Positions 1-5,693 of a DNA stretch of 5,693 bases are shown piece by piece. Every line of letters starts with the position of its first letter. Position 1 is the first letter of the stretch. Position numbers and translations under genes: made by a program. The stretch is taken from positions 1-5,693 of the forward strand of contig JAFYMJ010000192.1 in the NCBI GenBank assembly GCA_017556665.1, written 5' to 3'. Under the pieces are notes generated by a model that searched no databases, was not told the DNA's origin, and saw only the letters and a list, made by a program, of their open reading frames with translations. The stretch is from Bacteroidales bacterium. Lineage in GTDB: Bacteria > Bacteroidota > Bacteroidia > Bacteroidales > UBA932.

Positions 1-1169
1 GTATCTTTCATTAACTCTCCACCATCAAGAATCTCATCCCATCCAGCCATCTTTTTACCATACTTGTTAACAATCTTCTCCAATCTTCTAACAAAGTAAT
101 TCTGAAGTTCAGAAGGATGTTTCATCTGTTTCTCCTCCATTAGAGCCCTACATCTTGAACACTCTTTCCAGTTGTTCATATTAACCTCATCACCGCCAAT
201 ATGTATGTAGTCAGAAGGGAACAGGGCAGCAAGCTCCTTAATAATGCCGTCAAGCATTTTATAATTCTCCTCATTACCCACACACCATACATTCTTAACC
301 TCACCGTTAACAGAAACAAACTCAGTTTTATTGTCGCATCCAACACCAGGATATGCACCAATAACAGATTTGCTGTGACCAGGCATATCAATCTCTGGGA
401 TAATCTCTATATTTCTGTCGGCAGCATATTTTATAACCTCTTTAATCTCTGCCTGTGTATAGAAACCACCATATCTTTTGTGACCGGAACCATAAGTAGG
501 AGGAAGTACCTCACCAGGACCTCTCCATGCCCCTTTCTGGGTTAGATAAGGATATTTCTTAATCTCAATTCTCCATCCGTTATCATCGGTAAGATGCCAG
601 TGGAAAGTGTTGATTTTATGATATGAAAGCCAGTCAAGCAAATTGTATATTACAGGAAGAGGAGAGAATGTCCTTGAAACATCAAGCATAACACCTCTAT
701 ATCCAAATCTTGGATAATCCTTAATCTCAACAGCAGGAATCTTATAATCTTCCCAACCAGTTGCCTTTCCATAAATTGTTGCAGGGAACAACTGAAGAAG
801 TGTTTGCACACCATAAAATGCACCAGCCTTGTCAATAGCCTTAATTGTAATCTCTTGTGGAGTTACTGTTAGTGTATACCCCTCCTTTTTAACCTCCATG
901 TTTGGGTCTATCAGTATCCCGATAACCTTTTGGGCATTAGCCTTTTCGTCTAAAAGAGTTATTGAGGTTGAATTTTTTATCTTCTCTTTAAGATAGTTCA
1001 CAGAAAAAGGATCATTTCCTTTTACCGCAACATTTTCATCTAATAGGAAATACCCCTCATTCACCTTTACTTGTTGAGGTTTGGGAATAATGTCAAGTTC
1101 TGTATTTTGGGCAACTGCTGTAAAAGGGACAATGGCCGCAATGATAGAGTAAATGAATTTTTTTAACAT
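1..1169 (-). CDS. Secreted beta-N-acetylhexosaminidase, glycoside hydrolase family 20 (C-terminus cut off by window edge)
   Basis: I translated this by hand; 389 codons are visible before the left edge. Family GH20 exo-enzymes remove terminal beta-linked GlcNAc or GalNAc from glycans by substrate-assisted catalysis. Residues 1-20 form a signal peptide ending AVA, with Gln21 as the likely mature N-terminus, so the enzyme acts in the periplasm or at the surface. Residues about 22-150 are the GH20 N-terminal accessory domain (GAFYGVQTLLQL at 116-127). The TIM barrel follows: GVMLDVSR at 159-166 (substrate-binding Arg166), FHWHLTDDNGWR at 189-200, EIIPEIDMPGHS at 255-266, the catalytic pair Asp327-Glu328 in HIGGDEV, and AGWDEI at 375-380. 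Family members usually exceed 500 residues, so the rest of the barrel and any C-terminal modules lie outside. The ATG at 1169 is 12 nt after the upstream gene's stop, suggesting an operon. The substrate (host mucin or N-glycans, or peptidoglycan-derived sugars) cannot be told from the sequence. Confidence 0.95.
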   Translation of the reverse strand, partial: MLKKFIYSIIAAIVPFTAVAQNTELDIIPKPQQVKVNEGYFLLDENVAVKGNDPFSVNYLKEKIKNSTSITLLDEKANAQKVIGILIDPNMEVKKEGYTLTVTPQEITIKAIDKAGAFYGVQTLLQLFPATIYGKATGWEDYKIPAVEIKDYPRFGYRGVMLDVSRTFSPLPVIYNLLDWLSYHKINTFHWHLTDDNGWRIEIKKYPYLTQKGAWRGPGEVLPPTYGSGHKRYGGFYTQAEIKEVIKYAADRNIEIIPEIDMPGHSKSVIGAYPGVGCDNKTEFVSVNGEVKNVWCVGNEENYKMLDGIIKELAALFPSDYIHIGGDEVNMNNWKECSRCRALMEEKQMKHPSELQNYFVRRLEKIVNKYGKKMAGWDEILDGGELMKD

Positions 1170-1181
1170 ATCTGATTAATT

Positions 1182-1724
1182 TTAATATTCAACTTTAAGT
1201 TCACCTTTAAACCCTACAGCATCTCTGCCAGAAGGTGAAATCTTTATATTTGAAACAGCATTGTTGTATATCTGAAAAATACACTCGCACCTTTCATTTG
1301 TACTCTCATTTATAAAATAGAAGAGATAGTAGGTACATTCATCATCTTTGGAGTACTCTTTCTGCAATTGGCTCACTTGTTGGTCTGTAGCTCTTAGTGA
1401 GACATCTTGGGCACCAAACATAGGTGTGTTTGTTCTTCCATGGTATGGAAGTTTGCAGGTAACCTTGTTGTTTACCAACCTTATGGTATAACCCTCTGTA
1501 GATCTCATAGAAGTCCCTCCAAGTGGATTTATAGAGGTTACAACAAGAATAAGACTGTCTTTATTTATACATTCCATAACCGCTCCTTTAAGCAATCTTT
1601 CTTTTTCTGCCTTCTTTTGGGCACGGGTAAGTTTAGTTGTCTCTTTTTTGTTTTTATTCTGGGTGTATCCCTCATTTGTCACACACATAAGAAGAGCAGA
1701 CAACACTAAAATCAAGTATCTCAT
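1182..1724 (-). CDS. Exported DUF4251-family protein of unknown function
   Basis: The protein has 180 residues. Residues 1 to about 20 look like a signal peptide (hydrophobic stretch 3-14). Cys14 follows LLM, which is a poor lipobox, so a soluble periplasmic protein is more likely than a lipoprotein. Residues 23-46 are rich in Lys, Arg, Gln and Glu and probably helical. The rest resembles DUF4251: INPLGG at 65-70, a strand then LPYHGR at 92-97 (the family usually has a LPY-x-GR type motif), FGAQDVSL at 103-110, a strand pair around 131-152, and a final GFKGEL at 171-176. DUF4251 is a small beta-rich Bacteroidetes family with no established biochemical role that I know of. The start at 1724 gives an intact signal peptide and lies about 22 nt from a TACATTTG box. 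It is the first gene of a probable unit with the GH20 enzyme. The family assignment is from memory of motifs, not a profile search. Confidence 0.85.
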   Translation of the reverse strand: MRYLILVLSALLMCVTNEGYTQNKNKKETTKLTRAQKKAEKERLLKGAVMECINKDSLILVVTSINPLGGTSMRSTEGYTIRLVNNKVTCKLPYHGRTNTPMFGAQDVSLRATDQQVSQLQKEYSKDDECTYYLFYFINESTNERCECIFQIYNNAVSNIKISPSGRDAVGFKGELKVEY

Positions 1725-1745
1725 ATTACACTTTTTTTAATATTT

Positions 1746-1773
1746 CAAATGTAAAGATATGAAAAATGTCAAT
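1746..1773 (-). promoter_or_regulatory. Candidate Bacteroidetes sigma-ABfr promoter for the DUF4251-GH20 unit
   Basis: On the minus strand, TACATTTG (1753-1746) matches the Bacteroidetes -7 consensus TAnnTTTG exactly. ATTG (1773-1770) is a partial -33 element (consensus TTTG) at a 16-nt spacing, slightly shorter than usual. Transcription would begin near 1739, giving a leader of about 15 nt before the ATG at 1724. Confidence 0.5.
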
Positions 1774-1807
1774 TGATATGAATAATGCCAATAATTATAG
1801 TGTAATA

Positions 1808-1839
1808 ATTGTTTATTTGGTAAAAAGTGACTAAAATTG
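1808..1839 (+). promoter_or_regulatory. Weak candidate promoter for frdAB
   Basis: This is the best rightward candidate in the divergent region: ATTG at 1808-1811, a 20-nt spacer, then TAAAATTG at 1832-1839, which differs from TAnnTTTG at one position. It would start transcription near 1846, about 28 nt before the frdA ATG. The whole stretch is very AT-rich, so chance matches are likely. No Shine-Dalgarno sequence precedes frdA; the leader is A/T-rich, as is common in Bacteroidetes. Confidence 0.3.
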
Positions 1840-1873
1840 TAGAAAATTTTGGATAATTTTTAACAAATATAAA

Positions 1874-3820
1874 ATGGCCGAGAAATTAATATCACACATT
1901 CCCGAGGGGCCTTTGTCAGAGAAATGGACAAAGCATAAAGCTCAAATTCGCGTAGTTAGTCCGGCTAATAAGCGCAAACTAGAAATTATAGTTATTGGTA
2001 CTGGCTTGGGCGGTGCCGCTGCAGCAGCTTCATTAGGCGAACTAGGATATAACGTTAAAGTTTTCTGTATTAGTGATTCACCAAGACGTGCTCACTCAAT
2101 TGCAGCACAAGGTGGTATAAATGCAGCTAAAAACTACCCTAACGATAACGATTCAATCTATCGTTTGTTTTACGATACTATCAAAGGTGGTGATTACAGA
2201 GCAAGAGAGGCGAATGTTTATCGTTTAGCTGAGGTTAGTAACAACATTATTGACCAATGTGTAGCACAAGGTGTTCCATTTGCAAGAGATTACGGTGGAT
2301 TGTTGGATAACCGTTCATTTGGTGGAGCTCAAGTAAGTAGAACTTTCTACGCAAGAGGTCAAACCGGTCAACAATTGTTATTAGGTGCTTACGCAGCATT
2401 GAACAGAGCTGTTTCTAAAGGTAATGTTAAGTCATACCCAAGATATGAGATGTTGGATCTTGTTCTTATTAATGGTGAGGCTAAAGGTATTATTGCAAGA
2501 AACATAGAGACAGGTGCCATAGAGAGATTTGGTGCACACGCTGTTGTTATTGCAACTGGTGGATATGGTAATGTATACTTCTTGTCTACCAACGCAATGA
2601 ACAGTAATGGTTCAGCTGCTTGGCAATGTTATAAGAAAGGTGCTTTCTTTGGAAACCCTTGTTTTGCTCAAATCCACCCAACTTGTATCCCAGTACACGG
2701 AACACAACAAAGTAAACTTACCCTTATGAGTGAGTCTTTGAGAAACGACGGTAGAATCTGGGTTCCAAAGAAAATGGAGGATGTTGAGAAATTACGTAAA
2801 AAACAAATCAAACCTTCGCAAATTGCAGAGGAGGATAGAGATTACTATCTAGAGAGAAGATATCCTGCATTTGGTAACTTGGTACCTAGAGACGTTGCTT
2901 CAAGAGCTGCAAAAGAGAGATGTGATGCAGGTTATGGTGTAAATGAGACAGGTTTGGCTGTATTCCTAGACTTTAAATCTGCAATTGAGAGACTTGGAGT
3001 AGATGTTATCAGACAAAGATATGGTAACTTGTTCCAAATGTATGAGAAGATTACAGATACAAATCCATACAACGAGCCAATGATGATTTATCCTGCTATC
3101 CACTACACAATGGGTGGTATTTGGGTAGATTACAACCTACAAACTACAATTCCTGGTTTGTATGCAATTGGTGAGGCAAACTTTAGTGATCATGGTGGTA
3201 ACCGTCTTGGAGCATCTGCTCTAATGCAAGGTCTTGCAGATGGTTATTTCATCCTTCCATACACTATTGGTGATTACTTGTCACATAAATTTGCAGAGCC
3301 TAAGACAGATATTAACCACCCAGCATTTGCTGAGGCAGAGAAAGCTGTTGTTGACAAGATTAACAAACTTCTTTCTATTAAGGGTAAAAAATCTGTTGAT
3401 ACTCTTCACAAAGAGCTTGGTAACATTATGTGGGAGTATGTTGGTATGGCAAGAACAGAGGCTGGTCTTAAAACTGCCATTGAGAAAATTAAAGAGCTTA
3501 AGAAAGAATTCTGGAGCAATGTATATGTTGCAGGTGAGAACGGTGAGTTCAACCAAGAGTTAGAAAAAGCTCTTCGTTTGGCAGACTTTATTGAGATTGG
3601 TGACTTGATGGCAAGAGATGCTCTTAACAGAAATGAGTCTTGCGGTGGTCACTTCCGTGAGGAGATGCAAACAGAGGATGGTGAGACTAAACGTGATGAT
3701 GAGAACTACATGTATGTAGCAGCTTGGGAGTACCAAGGTGAGGATAAAGATCCTGTTCTACATAAAGAGGCTCTAAATTACGAGTTTGTAAAACCATCTA
3801 CCAGAAACTATAAAGATTAA
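1874..3820 (+). CDS. frdA: Fumarate reductase/succinate dehydrogenase flavoprotein subunit (type B)
   Basis: FrdA carries covalent FAD and interconverts fumarate and succinate on the cytoplasmic face of the inner membrane, receiving electrons through FrdB. The 648-residue length is normal for the Bacteroides type. Features in order: FAD Rossmann motif GTGLGG at 42-47; [11 protein letters not shown] at 71-81, where His74 is the expected covalent flavin attachment site; substrate-site His268 in [14 protein letters not shown] at 286-296; VPRDVASRA at 337-345 with the expected proton-transfer Arg339; His410 in IHYTMGG; FAD-contact Glu434; and substrate-site Arg444 in NRLGASAL. The C-terminal helical domain ends with the conserved stretch 581-597 around [11 protein letters not shown]. 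All expected active-site residues are present. The start gives the [10 protein letters not shown]-terminus typical of Bacteroidales homologues. frdB follows after 14 nt. The usual upstream cytochrome b gene frdC is absent. Glutamate is encoded by GAG in 43 of 47 cases by my count. Fumarate reduction is the likelier main direction in an anaerobe, but the sequence does not settle direction. Confidence 0.98.
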   Translation: MAEKLISHIPEGPLSEKWTKHKAQIRVVSPANKRKLEIIVIGTGLGGAAAAASLGELGYNVKVFCISDSPRRAHSIAAQGGINAAKNYPNDNDSIYRLFYDTIKGGDYRAREANVYRLAEVSNNIIDQCVAQGVPFARDYGGLLDNRSFGGAQVSRTFYARGQTGQQLLLGAYAALNRAVSKGNVKSYPRYEMLDLVLINGEAKGIIARNIETGAIERFGAHAVVIATGGYGNVYFLSTNAMNSNGSAAWQCYKKGAFFGNPCFAQIHPTCIPVHGTQQSKLTLMSESLRNDGRIWVPKKMEDVEKLRKKQIKPSQIAEEDRDYYLERRYPAFGNLVPRDVASRAAKERCDAGYGVNETGLAVFLDFKSAIERLGVDVIRQRYGNLFQMYEKITDTNPYNEPMMIYPAIHYTMGGIWVDYNLQTTIPGLYAIGEANFSDHGGNRLGASALMQGLADGYFILPYTIGDYLSHKFAEPKTDINHPAFAEAEKAVVDKINKLLSIKGKKSVDTLHKELGNIMWEYVGMARTEAGLKTAIEKIKELKKEFWSNVYVAGENGEFNQELEKALRLADFIEIGDLMARDALNRNESCGGHFREEMQTEDGETKRDDENYMYVAAWEYQGEDKDPVLHKEALNYEFVKPSTRNYKD

Positions 3821-3834
3821 GAAAAACACAAGAT

Positions 3835-4614
3835 ATGGATTTAACATTAAAGGTTTGGCGTCAAAAAAACGCAAAGGAGAAGGGAAGATTTGAGACATAT
3901 AAAGTTAAAAATATCTCCCCAGACAGTTCATTCCTAGAGATGATGGACATCCTTAACGAGCAACTGATTGCAGAGAATATAGATCCTGTTGCAATTAACA
4001 AGGGTTGCAAATCTAGTGGTCCTGTAAGCTTTGACCATGATTGCCGCGAGGGTATTTGTGGTGCTTGCTCACTATATATTAACGGTAGAGCTCATGGTCC
4101 AGACAATGAGATTACTACTTGTCAATTACACATGCGTAAATTTAAAGATGGCGATACTATTACAATTGAGCCTTGGAGAAGTGCAGGTTTCCCAATCATT
4201 AAAGACTTGGTTGTAAATAGAGGTGCATTTGACAAAATTCTACAAGCAGGTGGATTCGTTTCAGTTAACACAGGTGTAACAGTAGACGGTAACGCTATTC
4301 CAATTCCTAAGGCAGATGCAGACAAGAGTATGGATGCAGCTTCTTGCGTTGGTTGTGGTGCTTGTGTTGCTACTTGTAAGAACGGTTCAGCAATGTTGTT
4401 TGTTGCAGCTAGAGTAAGTTCATTGGCTCTACTTCCTCAGGGTAAAATTGAGGGTGCAAGAAGAGCAAAAGCTATGGTTGCAAAAATGGATGAGTTAGGT
4501 TTTGGTGCATGTACCAACACAAGAGCTTGTGAGATGGAGTGTCCAAAACAAGTTTCTGTAGCTCACATTGCAAGACTTAACAGAGAGTTCTTGTGTGCTA
4601 AATTAAAAGACTAA
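3835..4614 (+). CDS. frdB: Fumarate reductase/succinate dehydrogenase iron-sulfur subunit (type B)
   Basis: FrdB wires electrons between the quinone/heme membrane anchor and the FAD of FrdA through three Fe-S clusters. The N-terminal ferredoxin-like domain holds the [2Fe-2S] ligands Cys70, Cys75, Cys78 (CREGICGAC) and Cys96. The C-terminal domain holds the [4Fe-4S] ligands Cys171, Cys174, Cys177 and Cys236, and the [3Fe-4S] ligands Cys181, Cys226 and Cys232; these roles come from alignment by spacing to the E. coli FrdB pattern. After Cys181 the sequence reads KNG rather than the Pro seen in E. coli-type proteins, as I recall for other Bacteroides-type subunits. The 259-residue length is complete. 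It is co-transcribed with frdA (14-nt gap) and followed by an intrinsic terminator. All 13 glutamates use GAG by my count. Its membrane partner FrdC is not encoded in the window. Confidence 0.98.
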   Translation: MDLTLKVWRQKNAKEKGRFETYKVKNISPDSSFLEMMDILNEQLIAENIDPVAINKGCKSSGPVSFDHDCREGICGACSLYINGRAHGPDNEITTCQLHMRKFKDGDTITIEPWRSAGFPIIKDLVVNRGAFDKILQAGGFVSVNTGVTVDGNAIPIPKADADKSMDAASCVGCGACVATCKNGSAMLFVAARVSSLALLPQGKIEGARRAKAMVAKMDELGFGACTNTRACEMECPKQVSVAHIARLNREFLCAKLKD

Positions 4615-4626
4615 TTTTAGCTTATA

Positions 4627-4634
4627 TAAATTTG
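4627..4634 (+). promoter_or_regulatory. Candidate -7 box for the alpha/beta hydrolase gene
   Basis: TAAATTTG matches the Bacteroidetes -7 consensus TAnnTTTG exactly. No convincing TTTG or TTG lies 17-23 nt upstream, so the match may be chance in AT-rich DNA. If real, transcription would begin near 4641, inside the left arm of the frdB terminator, and give the hydrolase a leader of about 40 nt. Confidence 0.3.
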
Positions 4635-4666
4635 AAAGTGGTCAATCGCATGGTTGACCACTTTTT
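4635..4666 (+). terminator. Rho-independent terminator after frdAB
   Basis: A perfect 11-bp inverted repeat pairs AAAGTGGTCAA (4635-4645) with TTGACCACTTT (4654-4664). One G-T wobble and one C-G pair extend it inward, leaving the tetraloop GCAT (4648-4651). A T-run (4662-4666) follows on the plus strand. It lies 20 nt after the frdB stop and should limit read-through into the hydrolase gene. The opposite strand also has an A/T-rich flank, but no gene terminates there in that direction. Confidence 0.88.
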
Positions 4667-4680
4667 ATAACAGTTTAACT

Positions 4681-5469
4681 ATGGAATTTTTTGCAATATC
4701 AAACGGTATACCGGTTCATATCTCAGATTCTAAGAAAGGTGACAAGACAATTCTGTTGCTGCATGGATATTTGGAGACTCTATATATTTTTGAGGAGTTT
4801 GCAGATGCATTGCAGAAAGAGGGTTATAGAGTTATTATGCTGGATTTGCCAGGACATGGTTTGTCGGGATCCAACAAAGAGATAAACACAATGGAATTCA
4901 GTGCTACCGTTGCTGCCGATGTTTTGCAGAAATGTGGAGTTGAAAATGCTTACGTGGCAGGTCACTCAATGGGTGGATATATTGCCCAGCATTGTATTAA
5001 ACTGTTCCCACAACTTTTTAAAGGGCTTATTTTATTGAACTCTACCCCTTTTGCAGATTCAGAAGAGAAAAAAGAGAACCGCAAAAGAGAGATAGAGCTT
5101 GTTATAAACTCAAAACTTGGCAAACTGGCAAGTCTAAGTATTCCTCAAATGTATTCTCCCGATAACCTTAGACGTTTGGATGCCAAAATAGAGGAGACAT
5201 TGGAGATTGTAGAAACACATGATCCAATGGGTATTGTAGCTTGTTTGAATGGAATGATGGAGCGTTCAGATACAAAGGATGTTTTGGCGCAAAGTAATGC
5301 AATGGCAATTTATGGCGATTCCGACAAGTTCATTACAAACGAAATTAGGGACTCCCTTATAGAGGAATTCCCTAATGTAAAGCATTGTATTGTTAATGGT
5401 ACAGGCCATAACTCATTTATAGAAGATACCGCAAAGGTGGTTGAATTTATAAAGGAGTTTGCCAAATAA
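4681..5469 (+). CDS. Alpha/beta hydrolase fold protein, substrate unknown
   Basis: This is a 262-residue cytoplasmic protein without signal peptide or membrane segment. It has the full alpha/beta hydrolase core: strand and oxyanion-hole region ILLLHGY at 24-30, DLPGHGLS at 55-62, nucleophile elbow GHSMGG at 94-99 with Ser96, a helical cap at about 123-195 rich in charged residues, the probable catalytic acid Asp215 in YGDSDKF, and His243 in GTGHNSF. This pattern fits the MhpC/BioH/proline-iminopeptidase-like group of small esterases and amidases, but nothing seen fixes the substrate. An in-frame TTG at 4654 would add nine residues, but it lies inside the terminator stem, so I chose the ATG at 4681. 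It follows the frdB terminator, so it is probably not part of that operon; a TAAATTTG box at 4627 could drive it. It converges with hflX, with 2 nt between stops. Its glutamate codons are more mixed (GAA and GAG) than in frdAB. Confidence 0.92.
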   Translation: MEFFAISNGIPVHISDSKKGDKTILLLHGYLETLYIFEEFADALQKEGYRVIMLDLPGHGLSGSNKEINTMEFSATVAADVLQKCGVENAYVAGHSMGGYIAQHCIKLFPQLFKGLILLNSTPFADSEEKKENRKREIELVINSKLGKLASLSIPQMYSPDNLRRLDAKIEETLEIVETHDPMGIVACLNGMMERSDTKDVLAQSNAMAIYGDSDKFITNEIRDSLIEEFPNVKHCIVNGTGHNSFIEDTAKVVEFIKEFAK

Positions 5470-5471
5470 TC

Positions 5472-5693
5472 CTACCACAAGAAATTATCAAAAGGCCATC
5501 TTCCTGCGTGGATTTCTGCAACCATTTTGTACAAATCGTTTCTTAGTTTGTCTATATGTAATTTTTCTTTTGCAGAGATGAATATTGCAGGGGTATTCTC
5601 TTTGTACATCCATGAGTTTTTAAGCTCTTCAAGAGAGTAGTTTTCTCTCTTTTTAGGGCCTAAGTCGAACTCATCCTGTTCCACATACTTGTA
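5472..5693 (-). CDS. hflX: GTPase HflX, C-terminal end only (start lies beyond the right edge)
   Basis: The last 73 residues of a protein are visible, entering from the right edge and ending at TAG (5474-5472). I recognise the end of the Bacteroidetes-type HflX G domain: an acidic linker VEQDEFDLGPKKREN, then NYSLEELKNSWM at visible residues 18-29, the G5-type motif FISAK at 38-42, a helix with HIDKLRNDLYKMV, and a C-terminal RWPFDNFLW resembling the RxPYNDFL ending of homologues. HflX binds the 50S ribosomal subunit and rescues stalled or heat-damaged ribosomes using GTP. The GTG at 5684 is internal (preceded by in-frame Tyr-Lys-Tyr codons) and is not a start. The G1-G4 motifs and the N-terminal HflX domain are outside the window, so another Obg/Era-type GTPase is possible but less likely. 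Confidence 0.83.
   Translation of the reverse strand, partial: YKYVEQDEFDLGPKKRENYSLEELKNSWMYKENTPAIFISAKEKLHIDKLRNDLYKMVAEIHAGRWPFDNFLW

Noticed and set aside
201..545. Plus-strand ORF of 114 codons
   Set aside because: It is antisense to the GH20 catalytic domain, has no recognisable features, and the opposite frame carries the conserved GGDEV and HWHLTDDNGW motifs.
1407..1709. Plus-strand ORF of 100 codons opposite the DUF4251 gene
   Set aside because: It is a shadow of a gene with a signal peptide and family motifs; its composition (Cys/Phe/Ser-rich) looks like antisense translation.
1793..1810. Inverted repeat AATTAT-N6-ATAATT as a possible operator near the frd promoter
   Set aside because: It has six A/T-only pairs in a region that is almost all A and T; such repeats are expected by chance.
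1725..1873. Truncated remnant of frdC in the gap before frdA
   Set aside because: I found no readable frame resembling a cytochrome b C-terminus; the stretch is AT-rich non-coding DNA with frequent stops.
3234..3563. Overlapping ORFs on both strands inside frdA
   Set aside because: They are other-frame shadows of the helical-domain coding sequence, without start signals or protein features.
4654..4680. A longer hydrolase beginning at TTG 4654
   Set aside because: The extra nine codons lie in the right arm and T-run of the frdB terminator; ATG 4681 begins the normal N-terminal strand of the fold.
5682..5684. GTG as the start of a 70-residue independent protein
   Set aside because: The frame stays open to the window edge and the sequence matches the tail of HflX, so the codon is an internal valine.

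Overview
The window looks like chromosomal DNA from a low-GC, gut-type member of the Bacteroidales. The evidence is a type-B fumarate reductase/succinate dehydrogenase very close to the Bacteroides form, a DUF4251 protein (a family found essentially only in Bacteroidetes), start regions without clear Shine-Dalgarno sequences, and Bacteroidetes-style -7 boxes (TAnnTTTG). This placement rests on recognised protein features, not a database search; genus cannot be given.

Layout, left to right. (1) Positions 1-1724 hold a two-gene leftward unit: a secreted DUF4251 protein (1724-1182), then after 12 nt a secreted GH20 beta-N-acetylhexosaminidase (from 1169, running off the left edge with its C-terminus missing). 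(2) A 149-bp AT-rich divergent intergenic region (1725-1873) carries a good leftward promoter candidate and a weaker rightward one. (3) frdA (1874-3820) and frdB (3835-4614) encode the flavoprotein and iron-sulfur subunits of fumarate reductase/succinate dehydrogenase, complete and with all cofactor ligands present, followed by a strong intrinsic terminator. (4) A small cytoplasmic alpha/beta hydrolase (4681-5469) follows on the same strand. (5) The end of hflX (5693-5472) runs toward it from the right edge, leaving only 2 nt between the two stop codons.

How the genes work together: FrdA and FrdB are the catalytic half of a respiratory complex that in gut Bacteroidales passes electrons from the menaquinone pool to fumarate, producing succinate. 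The GH20/DUF4251 unit belongs to envelope glycan handling and has no evident link to frd beyond sharing the divergent promoter region. The hydrolase and HflX are probably independent neighbours.

No mobile element, CRISPR array, RNA gene or clearly novel system is visible. The most notable point is negative: the cytochrome b anchor gene frdC, which normally precedes frdA in this phylum, is absent and its place is taken by a divergent promoter region. Other observations are a perfect -7 box abutting the frdB terminator, and an extreme GAG preference for glutamate in frdAB despite the low GC content.
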